Assembly: GCA_030616695.1 (NCBI GenBank)
Contig: JAUWWU010000043.1
Span: 1 to 7,347 of the forward strand
Length of the DNA: 7,347 nt
Direction of reading: 5' to 3'
From: Candidatus Omnitrophota bacterium
Lineage (GTDB): Bacteria > Omnitrophota > Gorgyraeia > JAHIPI01
Shown here: in pieces, positions 1-5,339 of the stretch
Numbering within the stretch: the stretch's first letter is position 1
How the letters are laid out: every line of letters begins with the position of its first letter
The notes under the pieces: model-generated
Seen by the model: the letters and a program-made list of their open reading frames with translations, nothing else
Told to the model about the DNA's origin: nothing
The model's database searches: none
Position numbers and translations under genes: made by a program

Positions 1-70
1 AAATAGGGGACAGACACCTATTTTTCTGTGAAAATAATAACGAAAAAATAGGTGTCTGTCCCCTATTTTT
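1..70. repeat. Perfect 25-bp inverted repeat (REP/MITE-like, possible bidirectional terminator)
   Basis: Bases 1-25 are the exact reverse complement of bases 44-68, separated by an 18-base AT-rich loop. Each arm has the core GGGGACAGACACC flanked by A- and T-runs, so both strands end in a T-tract after a strong stem and transcription could stop in either direction. The GGGGAC core is shared with the second hairpin family at 1176, 1937 and 2022. From memory, hairpins with this core are dispersed in many uncultured bacterial genomes and are suspected to be mobilised by Y1 (REP-associated) transposases. No transposase lies in the window. The left arm starts at the window edge, so the element may extend further. 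Confidence 0.85.
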
Positions 71-85
71 ACTTTCCGCTTTGGC

Positions 86-114
86 TTGGAAAACGTCTCC
101 AAATATGATATAAT
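86..114 (+). promoter_or_regulatory. Extended -10 sigma70-type promoter for the HAD phosphatase gene
   Basis: A perfect TATAAT (109-114) is preceded by TGA (106-108), giving an extended -10 element. A TTGGAA -35-like box (86-91, 4 of 6 matches to TTGACA) lies exactly 17 bases upstream. Expected initiation is about 6-8 bases past the -10, at 120-122, while the start codon is at 123. The message would therefore be leaderless or nearly so, which fits the absence of a Shine-Dalgarno sequence. Confidence 0.7.
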
Positions 115-122
115 CATGCGGT

Positions 123-776
123 ATGGGAAAACATTATATAAAAGTTGCTATCTTTGACCTTGACGGCACGCTTATAGACTCAAAGAAGGATATAATAGGC
201 TCTTTAAACTATGTCCTTAAGGAATTAGGGCTTCCGGAGAAGCCTCCCGAAGTCGTGCGGGGATATATCGGGCTGGGCAGGGACAGGTTTATCTCGGACG
301 GCTTAGGGCATACCGCTGCGCCCGAAATGGTCAAAAAGGCCAACGACATATTTAATAAATACTATCCCGAGCATATGCTTGACACAACGTGCCTATTCCC
401 CGGCGTATTAGAGATACTCGAGTATTTGAAAGATAAGATACTGGTCATAATTACAAATAAAAACAGGGACATAACAGTTCAAACCCTCAGCCACTTTAAT
501 ATAGAAAAGTATTTTTACAAAGTGACCGGCGGCGATGATGTCAACTGCAGAAAGCCCGACCCCTGCCAGATCAACAATCTGCTAAAAGAGGTAGATGCCC
601 CGAAAGGCGAGGCCATTATGATAGGGGACAGCGACATCGATATAAAATCGGGAAAGGCGGCCGGTATTATTACATGCGGTCTTACATACGGCATAGGCAG
701 GAAAGAAGATATCGAGAAGGCAAAACCGGACTATATATTTGACGATATACGCAAGCTAAAGGAAATAATTTATTAA
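123..776 (+). CDS. HAD-superfamily phosphatase, phosphoglycolate phosphatase type
   Basis: A 217-residue haloacid dehalogenase-type hydrolase, about the usual length for the phosphoglycolate phosphatase/PpaX group. Motif I is FDLDGTLIDS, with nucleophile D12 and acid/base D14. Motif II is T111 in VIITNKN, motif III is K144 in RKPDP, and motif IV is GDSDID (D169, D173), which completes the Mg2+ site. The helical cap inserted after motif I (about residues 18-85) is the C1 type typical of Gph. It should be cytosolic and remove phosphate from a small metabolite, classically 2-phosphoglycolate, but pyrophosphate or sugar phosphates cannot be excluded from sequence alone. No ribosome site precedes ATG 123 and no later start would keep motif I, so this start is well supported. 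The TauE-like gene follows 9 bases after the stop. Family is certain; substrate is inferred. Confidence 0.93.
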   Translation: MGKHYIKVAIFDLDGTLIDSKKDIIGSLNYVLKELGLPEKPPEVVRGYIGLGRDRFISDGLGHTAAPEMVKKANDIFNKYYPEHMLDTTCLFPGVLEILEYLKDKILVIITNKNRDITVQTLSHFNIEKYFYKVTGGDDVNCRKPDPCQINNLLKEVDAPKGEAIMIGDSDIDIKSGKAAGIITCGLTYGIGRKEDIEKAKPDYIFDDIRKLKEIIY

Positions 777-781
777 GGAGG
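776..781 (+). promoter_or_regulatory. Strong Shine-Dalgarno sequence overlapping the upstream stop codon
   Basis: AGGAGG, part of AAGGAGG, overlaps the last base of the HAD gene's TAA and lies 4 bases before ATG 786. It fixes the start of the TauE/SafE gene and suggests the two genes are translated from one message. Confidence 0.8.
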
Positions 782-785
782 CTAT

Positions 786-1148
786 ATGGCGCAGGTTTTA
801 CTTTATATTATGTGGGGTTTGATCGCCGGCACGGCGAGCGGTTTTCTGGGTATAGGCGGGGCAATGATACTTATCCCCGTATTCGGCCTTATATTCGGCC
901 TTAGCCAGCATCAGGCGCAGGGGACTACGCTTGCGCTCATGATCCCGCCCATAGGGCTTCTTGCCGCTTTAAAATATTATTCCCAGGGCCATGTCAATCT
1001 GAAAATAGCCGCTTTTGTCTGCCTGGGGTTCTTTTTCGGCGGATACATAGGAGCGTCGCTGGTCCATCATGTGCCGGATGCGATACTAAGGCGTATTTTT
1101 GGTTTTGTCATGCTATTCGTCTCGCTAAAACTTATTTTCTGGAAGTGA
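786..1148 (+). CDS. Half-length TauE/SafE-family membrane protein
   Basis: A 120-residue, strongly hydrophobic inner-membrane protein with about four membrane segments (roughly residues 3-36, 48-62, 74-94 and 102-118). The glycine-rich signature around residues 15-32 (SGFLGIGGAMILIPV) is the hallmark of the TauE/SafE family (Pfam TauE), whose members move anions such as sulfite, sulfoacetate or other organic anions. Full-length members are about 240-260 residues and contain two copies of this repeat. This protein holds only one copy, so it presumably works as a dimer if it is functional. A strong Shine-Dalgarno sequence precedes the start, and the gene probably shares the HAD gene's promoter. 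The last codons and stop fall in the left edge of a repeat element, so the exact C-terminus may have been set by that insertion. The domain nevertheless ends near a natural half-repeat boundary. The transported substrate is unknown. Confidence 0.85.
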   Translation: MAQVLLYIMWGLIAGTASGFLGIGGAMILIPVFGLIFGLSQHQAQGTTLALMIPPIGLLAALKYYSQGHVNLKIAAFVCLGFFFGGYIGASLVHHVPDAILRRIFGFVMLFVSLKLIFWK

Positions 1149-1224
1149 AGCTAAAACAATGCTTCACTTCCAGAAGGGGACGTTTCACTCGTTTTACCAA
1201 TGCCTTATGAGTGAAGTGTCCCCC
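1139..1224 (+). repeat. Double-hairpin repeat, copy 1
   Basis: Two hairpins stand back to back. Hairpin A has 13-bp perfect arms CTGGAAGTGAAGC (1139-1151) and its complement (1161-1173). After two A bases, hairpin B pairs GGGGACGTTTCACT (1176-1189) with AGTGAAGTGTCCCC (1210-1223) around a 20-base loop. The only imperfections in the B stem are a T-G and a G-T wobble at positions 7-8. The 49-base B unit differs from copy 2 by one base. Hairpin A contains the stop codon of the TauE/SafE gene. It could attenuate or end transcription, but it has no T-tract. Confidence 0.88.
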
Positions 1225-1242
1225 AACGTGAGGCCATAACAT

Positions 1243-1848
1243 ATGCATGCCCTTAAAAAATTAAAAGAATCTCGAATGAAAGCGCTCGTAATAACGGCTC
1301 ATCCGGACGATGAATCTCTTTTTATGGGCGGCACCATAGCGGAATTTAAGAGATGGCGCTGGGCAGTGCTTTGCGTAACAGGTTGCGACGAGCGGCATAA
1401 CGAACAAAGGCGCAAAGAGCTATTAAAAGCGTGCCGCATCTACAATAAAAATAAAAGCAGTGTAAAGCCTTTTATGCTCGGCCTGCGAAAACGAAAAGGC
1501 CGGCTTTCGGAAAATATAATAAAGGCAAAAATATGGGACTTTGTCAGCATATTCGGCCCGTTTGATATTATCTTCACCCATAACGGTAAAGGTGAATACG
1601 GCCATGAGACTCATAAAGCCGTGCATAGCGCCGTTAAAGGGCTTAAATTTCGAAATGTATATAATTTTTCGCTTTCCCCGTCCAAACACACGCAAAGAGT
1701 GAGCCTTTACCCGGCTTCCCGCCGCACAAAAATGAAGGCCCTTGACGTATATTTGAAGGGTTCGCAAAAAACAAACCTGTCTACGCTGGAGGAGATAGTT
1801 ACCTACGCCAAAAATACCACCGCAGAGCTGTTTAATAGAGTTAATTAG
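1243..1848 (+). CDS. PIG-L/LmbE-family zinc-dependent deacetylase
   Basis: A 201-residue member of the PIG-L (LmbE) family, which removes N-acetyl groups from GlcNAc-type sugars in glycolipids, mycothiol-like and bacillithiol-like thiols, and other glycoconjugates. The signature AHPDDESLFMGG occupies residues 19-30: H20 and D23 are expected zinc ligands and D22 the catalytic base. The second site, GHETH, supplies H121 and H124, the latter being the third zinc ligand. There is no signal peptide, so it should be cytosolic. ATG 1243 has GAGG 9 bases upstream. ATG 1276 (residue 12) would give the commoner family start MKALVITAHPDDE but has a weaker ribosome site, so the first 11 residues are uncertain. 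The protein is slightly shorter than many relatives. The gene is isolated between repeat copies, with no operon partner to name the substrate. Confidence 0.9.
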   Translation: MHALKKLKESRMKALVITAHPDDESLFMGGTIAEFKRWRWAVLCVTGCDERHNEQRRKELLKACRIYNKNKSSVKPFMLGLRKRKGRLSENIIKAKIWDFVSIFGPFDIIFTHNGKGEYGHETHKAVHSAVKGLKFRNVYNFSLSPSKHTQRVSLYPASRRTKMKALDVYLKGSQKTNLSTLEEIVTYAKNTTAELFNRVN

Positions 1849-1871
1849 AGTAATATAGTATTAAATAAAAA

Positions 1872-1900
1872 TTGACAAATCTCGTTCGAGATGTTATTCT
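1872..1900 (+). promoter_or_regulatory. Sigma70-type promoter for the M48 protease operon
   Basis: A perfect -35 TTGACA (1872-1877), a 17-base spacer and TATTCT as -10 (1895-1900, 4 of 6 matches to TATAAT). It lies in the gap after the PIG-L gene and points toward the M48 gene. The last two bases of the -10 are also the first two bases of the double-hairpin repeat. A transcript starting near 1907 would carry about 175 untranslated bases holding two hairpin repeats before ATG 2083. Confidence 0.72.
1879..1892. promoter_or_regulatory. Inverted repeat in the promoter spacer, putative operator
   Basis: ATCTCG-TT-CGAGAT is a 6+2+6 perfect inverted repeat lying wholly between the -35 and -10 boxes. 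That is a classic place for a dimeric repressor to block RNA polymerase. No regulator gene is in the window and the site was not matched to a known family with confidence. Chance occurrence is possible but unlikely at this position. Confidence 0.5.
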
Positions 1901-1989
1901 GGAAGTGCCGGTGAATAAAAAGTTTCACTTCCAGAAGGGGACGTTTCACTCGTTTTGCCAATGCCTTATGAGTGAAGTGTCCCCCTACG
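1899..1989 (+). repeat. Double-hairpin repeat, copy 2 (first of tandem pair)
   Basis: Hairpin A has arms CTGGAAGTG (1899-1907) and CACTTCCAG (1926-1934). Hairpin B pairs 1937-1950 with 1971-1984 and keeps the same two G-T wobbles. From 1905 the sequence is the first unit of an 85-bp direct tandem repeat, GTGCCGGTGAATAAAAAG through CCCCCTACG. The second unit (1990-2074) differs at only four positions. The unit sits in the leader of the M48 operon. Confidence 0.9.
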
Positions 1990-2074
1990 GTGCCGGTGAA
2001 TAAAAAGGTACACTTTCAGAAGGGGACGTTTCACTTGTTTTGCCAATGCCTTATGAGTGAAGTGTCCCCCTACG
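1990..2074 (+). repeat. Hairpin repeat, copy 3 (second of tandem pair)
   Basis: The second 85-bp unit. Hairpin B is intact: 2022-2035 pairs with 2056-2069 and the wobbles are kept. A C-to-T change just inside the stem (2036) still pairs with G2055 as a wobble. The left arm of hairpin A is missing, since CTACGGTG replaces CTGGAAGTG, so only B can fold. The B stem ends 13 bases before the M48 start codon and could affect ribosome access there. Confidence 0.88.
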
Positions 2075-2082
2075 GTATATCC

Positions 2083-2889
2083 ATGAAAATTCTGCTTCTA
2101 ATAGTTATGATAACTTTGGCCTTTGTTGCGGCTGCTCCGGCAGAGTATAATCCGGCCACAGGCCAAGACGATATAGTCTTTATAAGCGAGACCCAGGAAG
2201 TGCGGATGGGCAGGTCATTATCTAAAGGTGTCGAAGAGAAATTCGGTATCGTGAAAGATACCGGCATGCAGATCCGGGTGAGTGAAATAGGGCAGAGGTT
2301 AGCCGCGGTATGCGACAGACCTCAGCTCGCATACTCTTTTATAGTGCTTGAAGGCAAGAAGCTTGAGGAGGAACAGCGTTACAATGCCTTTGCTTTGCCG
2401 GGCGGATATGTTTATATGTTTAAAGATATGGTCGAAGATATGCAGTCGGACGATGAGCTCGCCTCGATTCTGGCCCACGAAATAGGGCATGTCGTGGCCA
2501 AGTATGGTATAAAAAAATTACAGGGCTCTATAGGCACTGCCGCATTGCAGCTTCTTGGCACTATGACGGCAAAGGATGGCCGGACACAGGCGAAAAGCTC
2601 TGTGGCGATAGCACAGCTCATGATGGCCAATAACAGGCAGGCAGAGCTTGAGGCCGATAAATTGTCGGTAAGATATCTTGAGGAAGCGGGTTTTGACCCG
2701 AAAGCAGCCGTTAAGGTCATAGACAGAATGCTCGAAAAGCAGCTTAAGGGCGAAGTCCGCCACTATCGCTATTTTCGCACGCATCCGCACGCCTCTGAGC
2801 GAAAGGCGATGCTTAATAAAGAGATCGAGGGCGAATTCGGATTTGATGATTATATAAATATTCCGCCGGATAGCGATGCCCCGTTCTAA
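2083..2889 (+). CDS. Exported M48-family zinc metalloprotease
   Basis: A 268-residue M48 peptidase related to BepA/LoiP-type periplasmic proteases that degrade or help assemble envelope proteins. Residues 1-20 form a Sec signal peptide (MKILLLIVMITLAF, then AAAPA), probably cleaved after A18 or A20; there is no lipobox cysteine. Residues 101-112 (NAFALPGGYVYM) are the conserved substrate-strand region. HEIGH at 132-136 holds zinc ligands H132 and H136 and catalytic E133. ELEAD at 188-192 gives the third ligand E188 and D192 (ExxxD). The motif THPHASER near 233-240 matches the family's conserved HP...R end. There is no TPR domain, unlike BepA. ATG 2083 is chosen because it begins the signal peptide. 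The open frame runs on through repeat copy 3 to a GTG at 1972, with another in-frame ATG at 2053 inside the repeat. No Shine-Dalgarno precedes 2083. It is the first gene of the operon. Confidence 0.92.
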   Translation: MKILLLIVMITLAFVAAAPAEYNPATGQDDIVFISETQEVRMGRSLSKGVEEKFGIVKDTGMQIRVSEIGQRLAAVCDRPQLAYSFIVLEGKKLEEEQRYNAFALPGGYVYMFKDMVEDMQSDDELASILAHEIGHVVAKYGIKKLQGSIGTAALQLLGTMTAKDGRTQAKSSVAIAQLMMANNRQAELEADKLSVRYLEEAGFDPKAAVKVIDRMLEKQLKGEVRHYRYFRTHPHASERKAMLNKEIEGEFGFDDYINIPPDSDAPF

Positions 2890-3430
2890 TCGGGCCGGGC
2901 CTATGCGCAGAAAGATAATCTTAAATAAAAAATCGGTTTTTAAGGGAAAGATCCTTTTAGACGTCCACCTGGACAGGGTCATGCTGCCGAACGGCACTGA
3001 GGTGCGGCTGGAGTGCATCAAGCACCCGGGCGCCGCGGCGATAGTCCCGTTTCTGGCTAAAAGTGAGATTATACTCATAAGGCAATACCGTCCCGTAGTG
3101 GACGAGTATATATGGGAGATCCCGGCCGGCACTTTGAAAAGAGGGGAAAGCCCTCTTAAATGCGCAAAAAGAGAGCTTGCGGAGGAGATAGGCTATACGG
3201 CCCGCTCAATCCGGTATCTCAGGCGCCTTTACACCACGCCCGGCTTTACGAACGAGTGCATACATATATACAAAGCGGCCCGCCTTAAAAAGGTGAGGGT
3301 GAGGCCCGACGCCGACGAAATACTGACGGTAAAGAATTTCACGGCCGGCCAGATCCGCAGGATGTTTAATAAGAAAAAAATAATAGACGCCAAGACTATA
3401 GCCGGCCTGGCCGCGTGCGGGATAATATAA
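2876..3430 (+). CDS. NUDIX hydrolase, ADP-ribose pyrophosphatase type
   Basis: A 184-residue cytosolic NUDIX enzyme expected to hydrolyse ADP-ribose or a related nucleoside diphosphate sugar to AMP plus a sugar phosphate. The 23-residue Nudix box GX5EX7REUXEEXGU is complete at residues 85-107 (GTLKRGE, then RELAEEIGY), with the metal-binding glutamates present. The segment EIPAG just before it, and a proline (P122, in YTTPGFTNE) 15 residues after the box, are the usual mark of ADP-ribose pyrophosphatases as opposed to MutT or Ap4A hydrolases. ATG 2876 overlaps the end of the M48 gene by 14 bases. The alternative ATG 2903 (residue 10) lies 13 bases after that gene and removes only nine poorly conserved residues, so either start may be real. 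Its stop overlaps the next gene's start. Confidence 0.92.
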   Translation: MPRSNRAGPMRRKIILNKKSVFKGKILLDVHLDRVMLPNGTEVRLECIKHPGAAAIVPFLAKSEIILIRQYRPVVDEYIWEIPAGTLKRGESPLKCAKRELAEEIGYTARSIRYLRRLYTTPGFTNECIHIYKAARLKKVRVRPDADEILTVKNFTAGQIRRMFNKKKIIDAKTIAGLAACGII

Positions 3431-3876
3431 TGGCGAAGCTTAAAAGGGAGTTTTCCAGCGGCGGCATCGTTGTAAAATTACGTGGCTCTAAGCTAACAAT
3501 ACTTTTGATAAAAGACCCTTACGGCAGATGGACGTGGCCAAAGGGCAGGGTCGATAAGGGCGAGCGGCCCCTTGAAACCGCCAGAAGAGAGATACGCGAG
3601 GAGACGGGCCTAAAGAGCATCCGGCTGGTTTCCAAGATCGGCCGGGTAAATTATTTTTACAGGCGTAAAAAAGGCCTTATATATAAAACCGTCCATTTTT
3701 ATCTTTTTGAATTCAAAGGCAAAGAAGCGCTGTCGATTCAAAAGGAAGAGATAGATGACGCTGGATGGTTTTCGGAGAAACAGGCGCTTGCGAAACTGGG
3801 GTATAAGGGCGCAAAAATATTTTTAAAGAAATCCGTCACGGCCTTCAGGGAGAAAAGGCGCGAAACCCGCGCATAA
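3430..3876 (+). CDS. NUDIX hydrolase, Ap4A hydrolase/MutT type
   Basis: A 148-residue NUDIX protein with a complete box at residues 39-61 (GRVDKGE, then REIREETGL). The lead-in FSSGGIVV (residues 8-15) and W-x-WPKG before the box resemble bacterial diadenosine polyphosphate hydrolases and related 8-oxo-dGTP/NTP pyrophosphatases. The lack of a proline about 15 residues after the box sets it apart from the preceding gene. ATG 3430 is preferred because it overlaps the preceding stop as TAATG, the usual sign of translational coupling, and gives a normal family N-terminus. An in-frame GTG at 3415 would add five residues. Likely role: cytosolic clearance of dinucleoside polyphosphates or damaged nucleotides. 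The exact substrate is not readable. Confidence 0.9.
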   Translation: MAKLKREFSSGGIVVKLRGSKLTILLIKDPYGRWTWPKGRVDKGERPLETARREIREETGLKSIRLVSKIGRVNYFYRRKKGLIYKTVHFYLFEFKGKEALSIQKEEIDDAGWFSEKQALAKLGYKGAKIFLKKSVTAFREKRRETRA

Positions 3877-3889
3877 ACGGAGATCCAAT

Positions 3890-5326
3890 ATGAAAAAACA
3901 TTCATACGGTAAACTTATAGGCATGTCATGGGGCTGGGCGAAAGAAATCCTGTTTCGGCCGTTCATTCTAAAGAAATGGATAATGCTTGCCGTAATAATC
4001 TTTCTGGCGGGGCAGATGGGCGGGGGCATAAACCTGAATTTCAACTTAAATAGGGCCGATTTCGAAGGATTTATAGGCCAGATCAACGAAAAAGCGCCCG
4101 GTGTCGTTATGCCCCAGGCTCCGGATCTTTCCATAGACCCCCAAATACTGACTCAGGCGATAATCGTAGGCGCTTTTATTGTCATCTTTATCGGTATCTT
4201 CATACTTTTATGGCTCTGGGTAAACTCTAATTTCTCGTTTGTATTTATAGATTCGATTGTAAGAAACGACGCCTCCTTAAGGGTTCCTTTTCATAGAAAT
4301 AAAGCGCAGGGCAATTCTTATTTCAGGTGGAATATAGTATTCGGCCTTATGTCCTTATTGGTATTCGGCGGCATAATCCTCCTTCCGGCTATGCAGCTTA
4401 TAAGAAGCGGGGCCTTTACTGCCGCCCCTATAGACATCAGGCAGATACTTTTGGTAATATCGCGCTATGTCCCCGTCCTATTGGGAGCGGGGATGATCTT
4501 TTTCCTGATCGCGTTTTTTACCCGGAATTTCGTCCTGCCCGTCATGTACAAGAAAAAAATAGGCATATTGAGCGCATGGAAGGTGTTTCTGGGGATCCTC
4601 AGGAAGAATGCGGGCGAAATGCTGAAATATATTCTTGTAAGGATCGCGCTTTTTATTCTGGTGATAATCATCGCGATAATCGTCGCGATAATAGGGATCA
4701 TCGCCTTATTGCTGGTCGGCGCTCTGGTGGGCCTGATCGGCTGGCTTATTTATGCCGTAACCCCTGCCCCGGCAAAAGGTGTCGTCGGAACCGTGCTTGG
4801 CATAGCGGCAGTCCCGATATTTGCGTTCCTCGGTTTTTTATTCATCATACTTTTTATACCCATCCCGGTCTTTTTCCGGACCTTCTCCATCCATGTCCTG
4901 GGCAGCATAGACGAGTCATTAGACATTTTCGCGCCCAAGACGGCCGAGGAAATAGCCACGGAGGCCAGTGACGCGAAATATAAAAAGTCTATGAGGCTGG
5001 TGTGGTTTACGGTCCTGTCTCCCATTTTGTTCGTCCTTGTGGCCCTGCTTCTTGCTATAGCCATCCCTAATTTCATAGTGAATAGAGGAGACCTTCTACA
5101 GATGAGGCAGCCCGGCCTTGAGAAGATAATGCCGTTCCGGGAGATGCCGGCGCCTTCACTCTTGCCCATAAGAAAGGGGACAGGCGAGACCGTTACCGTA
5201 TACCTGACGAACGGTAATTCTTTTGAGGCGGAAATAGCACGCGAAACAGAGCATAACATTGCTTTTAGGGTGGAAGGAGGCACATTTGTATTGCTTCGCA
5301 GTGAAATATTACGCATCGAAAAATAA
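3890..5326 (+). CDS. Polytopic membrane protein with C-terminal Sm/SH3-like domain
   Basis: A 478-residue integral membrane protein of unknown function. Hydrophobic segments lie near residues 30-45, 88-111, 147-170, 186-211, 247-290 (two passes), 298-328 and 372-396, about seven or eight helices. A soluble stretch rich in Asn, Asp and Pro (about 46-87) follows the first helix. The block around 211-235 (TRNFVLPVMYKKKIGIL) resembles the large membrane domain found in uncharacterised bacterial proteins and in the membrane part of some glycerophosphodiesterases. The last 45 residues (434-478) have the pattern VxLTNGxxFEAEI..E...I.F....G...L..SEI..I, a small five-strand beta barrel of the Sm/SH3-like type. 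GGAG at 3879-3882 lies 7 bases before the ATG. Gaps of 13 bases on each side place it in the operon. No transporter family is recognised with confidence, and the protein may organise envelope traffic or stress responses. Confidence 0.88.
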   Translation: MKKHSYGKLIGMSWGWAKEILFRPFILKKWIMLAVIIFLAGQMGGGINLNFNLNRADFEGFIGQINEKAPGVVMPQAPDLSIDPQILTQAIIVGAFIVIFIGIFILLWLWVNSNFSFVFIDSIVRNDASLRVPFHRNKAQGNSYFRWNIVFGLMSLLVFGGIILLPAMQLIRSGAFTAAPIDIRQILLVISRYVPVLLGAGMIFFLIAFFTRNFVLPVMYKKKIGILSAWKVFLGILRKNAGEMLKYILVRIALFILVIIIAIIVAIIGIIALLLVGALVGLIGWLIYAVTPAPAKGVVGTVLGIAAVPIFAFLGFLFIILFIPIPVFFRTFSIHVLGSIDESLDIFAPKTAEEIATEASDAKYKKSMRLVWFTVLSPILFVLVALLLAIAIPNFIVNRGDLLQMRQPGLEKIMPFREMPAPSLLPIRKGTGETVTVYLTNGNSFEAEIARETEHNIAFRVEGGTFVLLRSEILRIEK

Positions 5327-5330
5327 AGGA
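5325..5330 (+). promoter_or_regulatory. Shine-Dalgarno site deciding the start at 5340
   Basis: AAAGGA overlaps the stop codon of the membrane protein gene and lies 9 bases before ATG 5340. It supports that start over an in-frame upstream extension to 5259, which would bury the signal peptide and overlap the preceding gene by 68 bases. Confidence 0.7.
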
Positions 5331-5339
5331 AAAAGCCGA

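Noticed and set aside
1..70. Opening palindrome as part of an insertion sequence present here
   Set aside because: No transposase frame lies in the window; only a dispersed-repeat interpretation is supported.
1139..1173. Perfect 13-bp hairpin after the TauE stop as an intrinsic terminator
   Set aside because: No T-tract follows, and the same structure recurs as hairpin A of the repeat in copy 2 upstream of genes, so it is better read as part of the element.
1423..1767. 114-residue minus-strand frame opposite the PIG-L gene
   Set aside because: Antisense to the zinc-motif-bearing gene; no domain or start signals.
1207..2003. Short frames beginning MSEVSP in the repeats as real small genes or leader peptides
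   Set aside because: They start inside the hairpin without ribosome sites and exist only because the repeat sequence is copied; kept only as a note on the M48 start.
1905..2074. Tandem repeats as a CRISPR array
   Set aside because: Only two units of 85 bp that are near-identical throughout; no unique spacers and no cas genes.
2518..3132. 204-residue open frame on the minus strand across the M48/NUDIX junction
   Set aside because: It lies antisense to two genes with complete catalytic motifs, has Cys/Arg/Leu-rich low-meaning sequence and no recognisable domain.
4327..4971. 214-residue + strand frame inside the membrane protein gene
   Set aside because: It is rich in Arg, His and Pro as expected from a shifted reading of a hydrophobic gene; the membrane protein frame is clearly the real one.
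4750..5316. 188-residue minus-strand frame opposite the membrane protein gene
   Set aside because: A shadow frame with no motif and no promoter or ribosome site.
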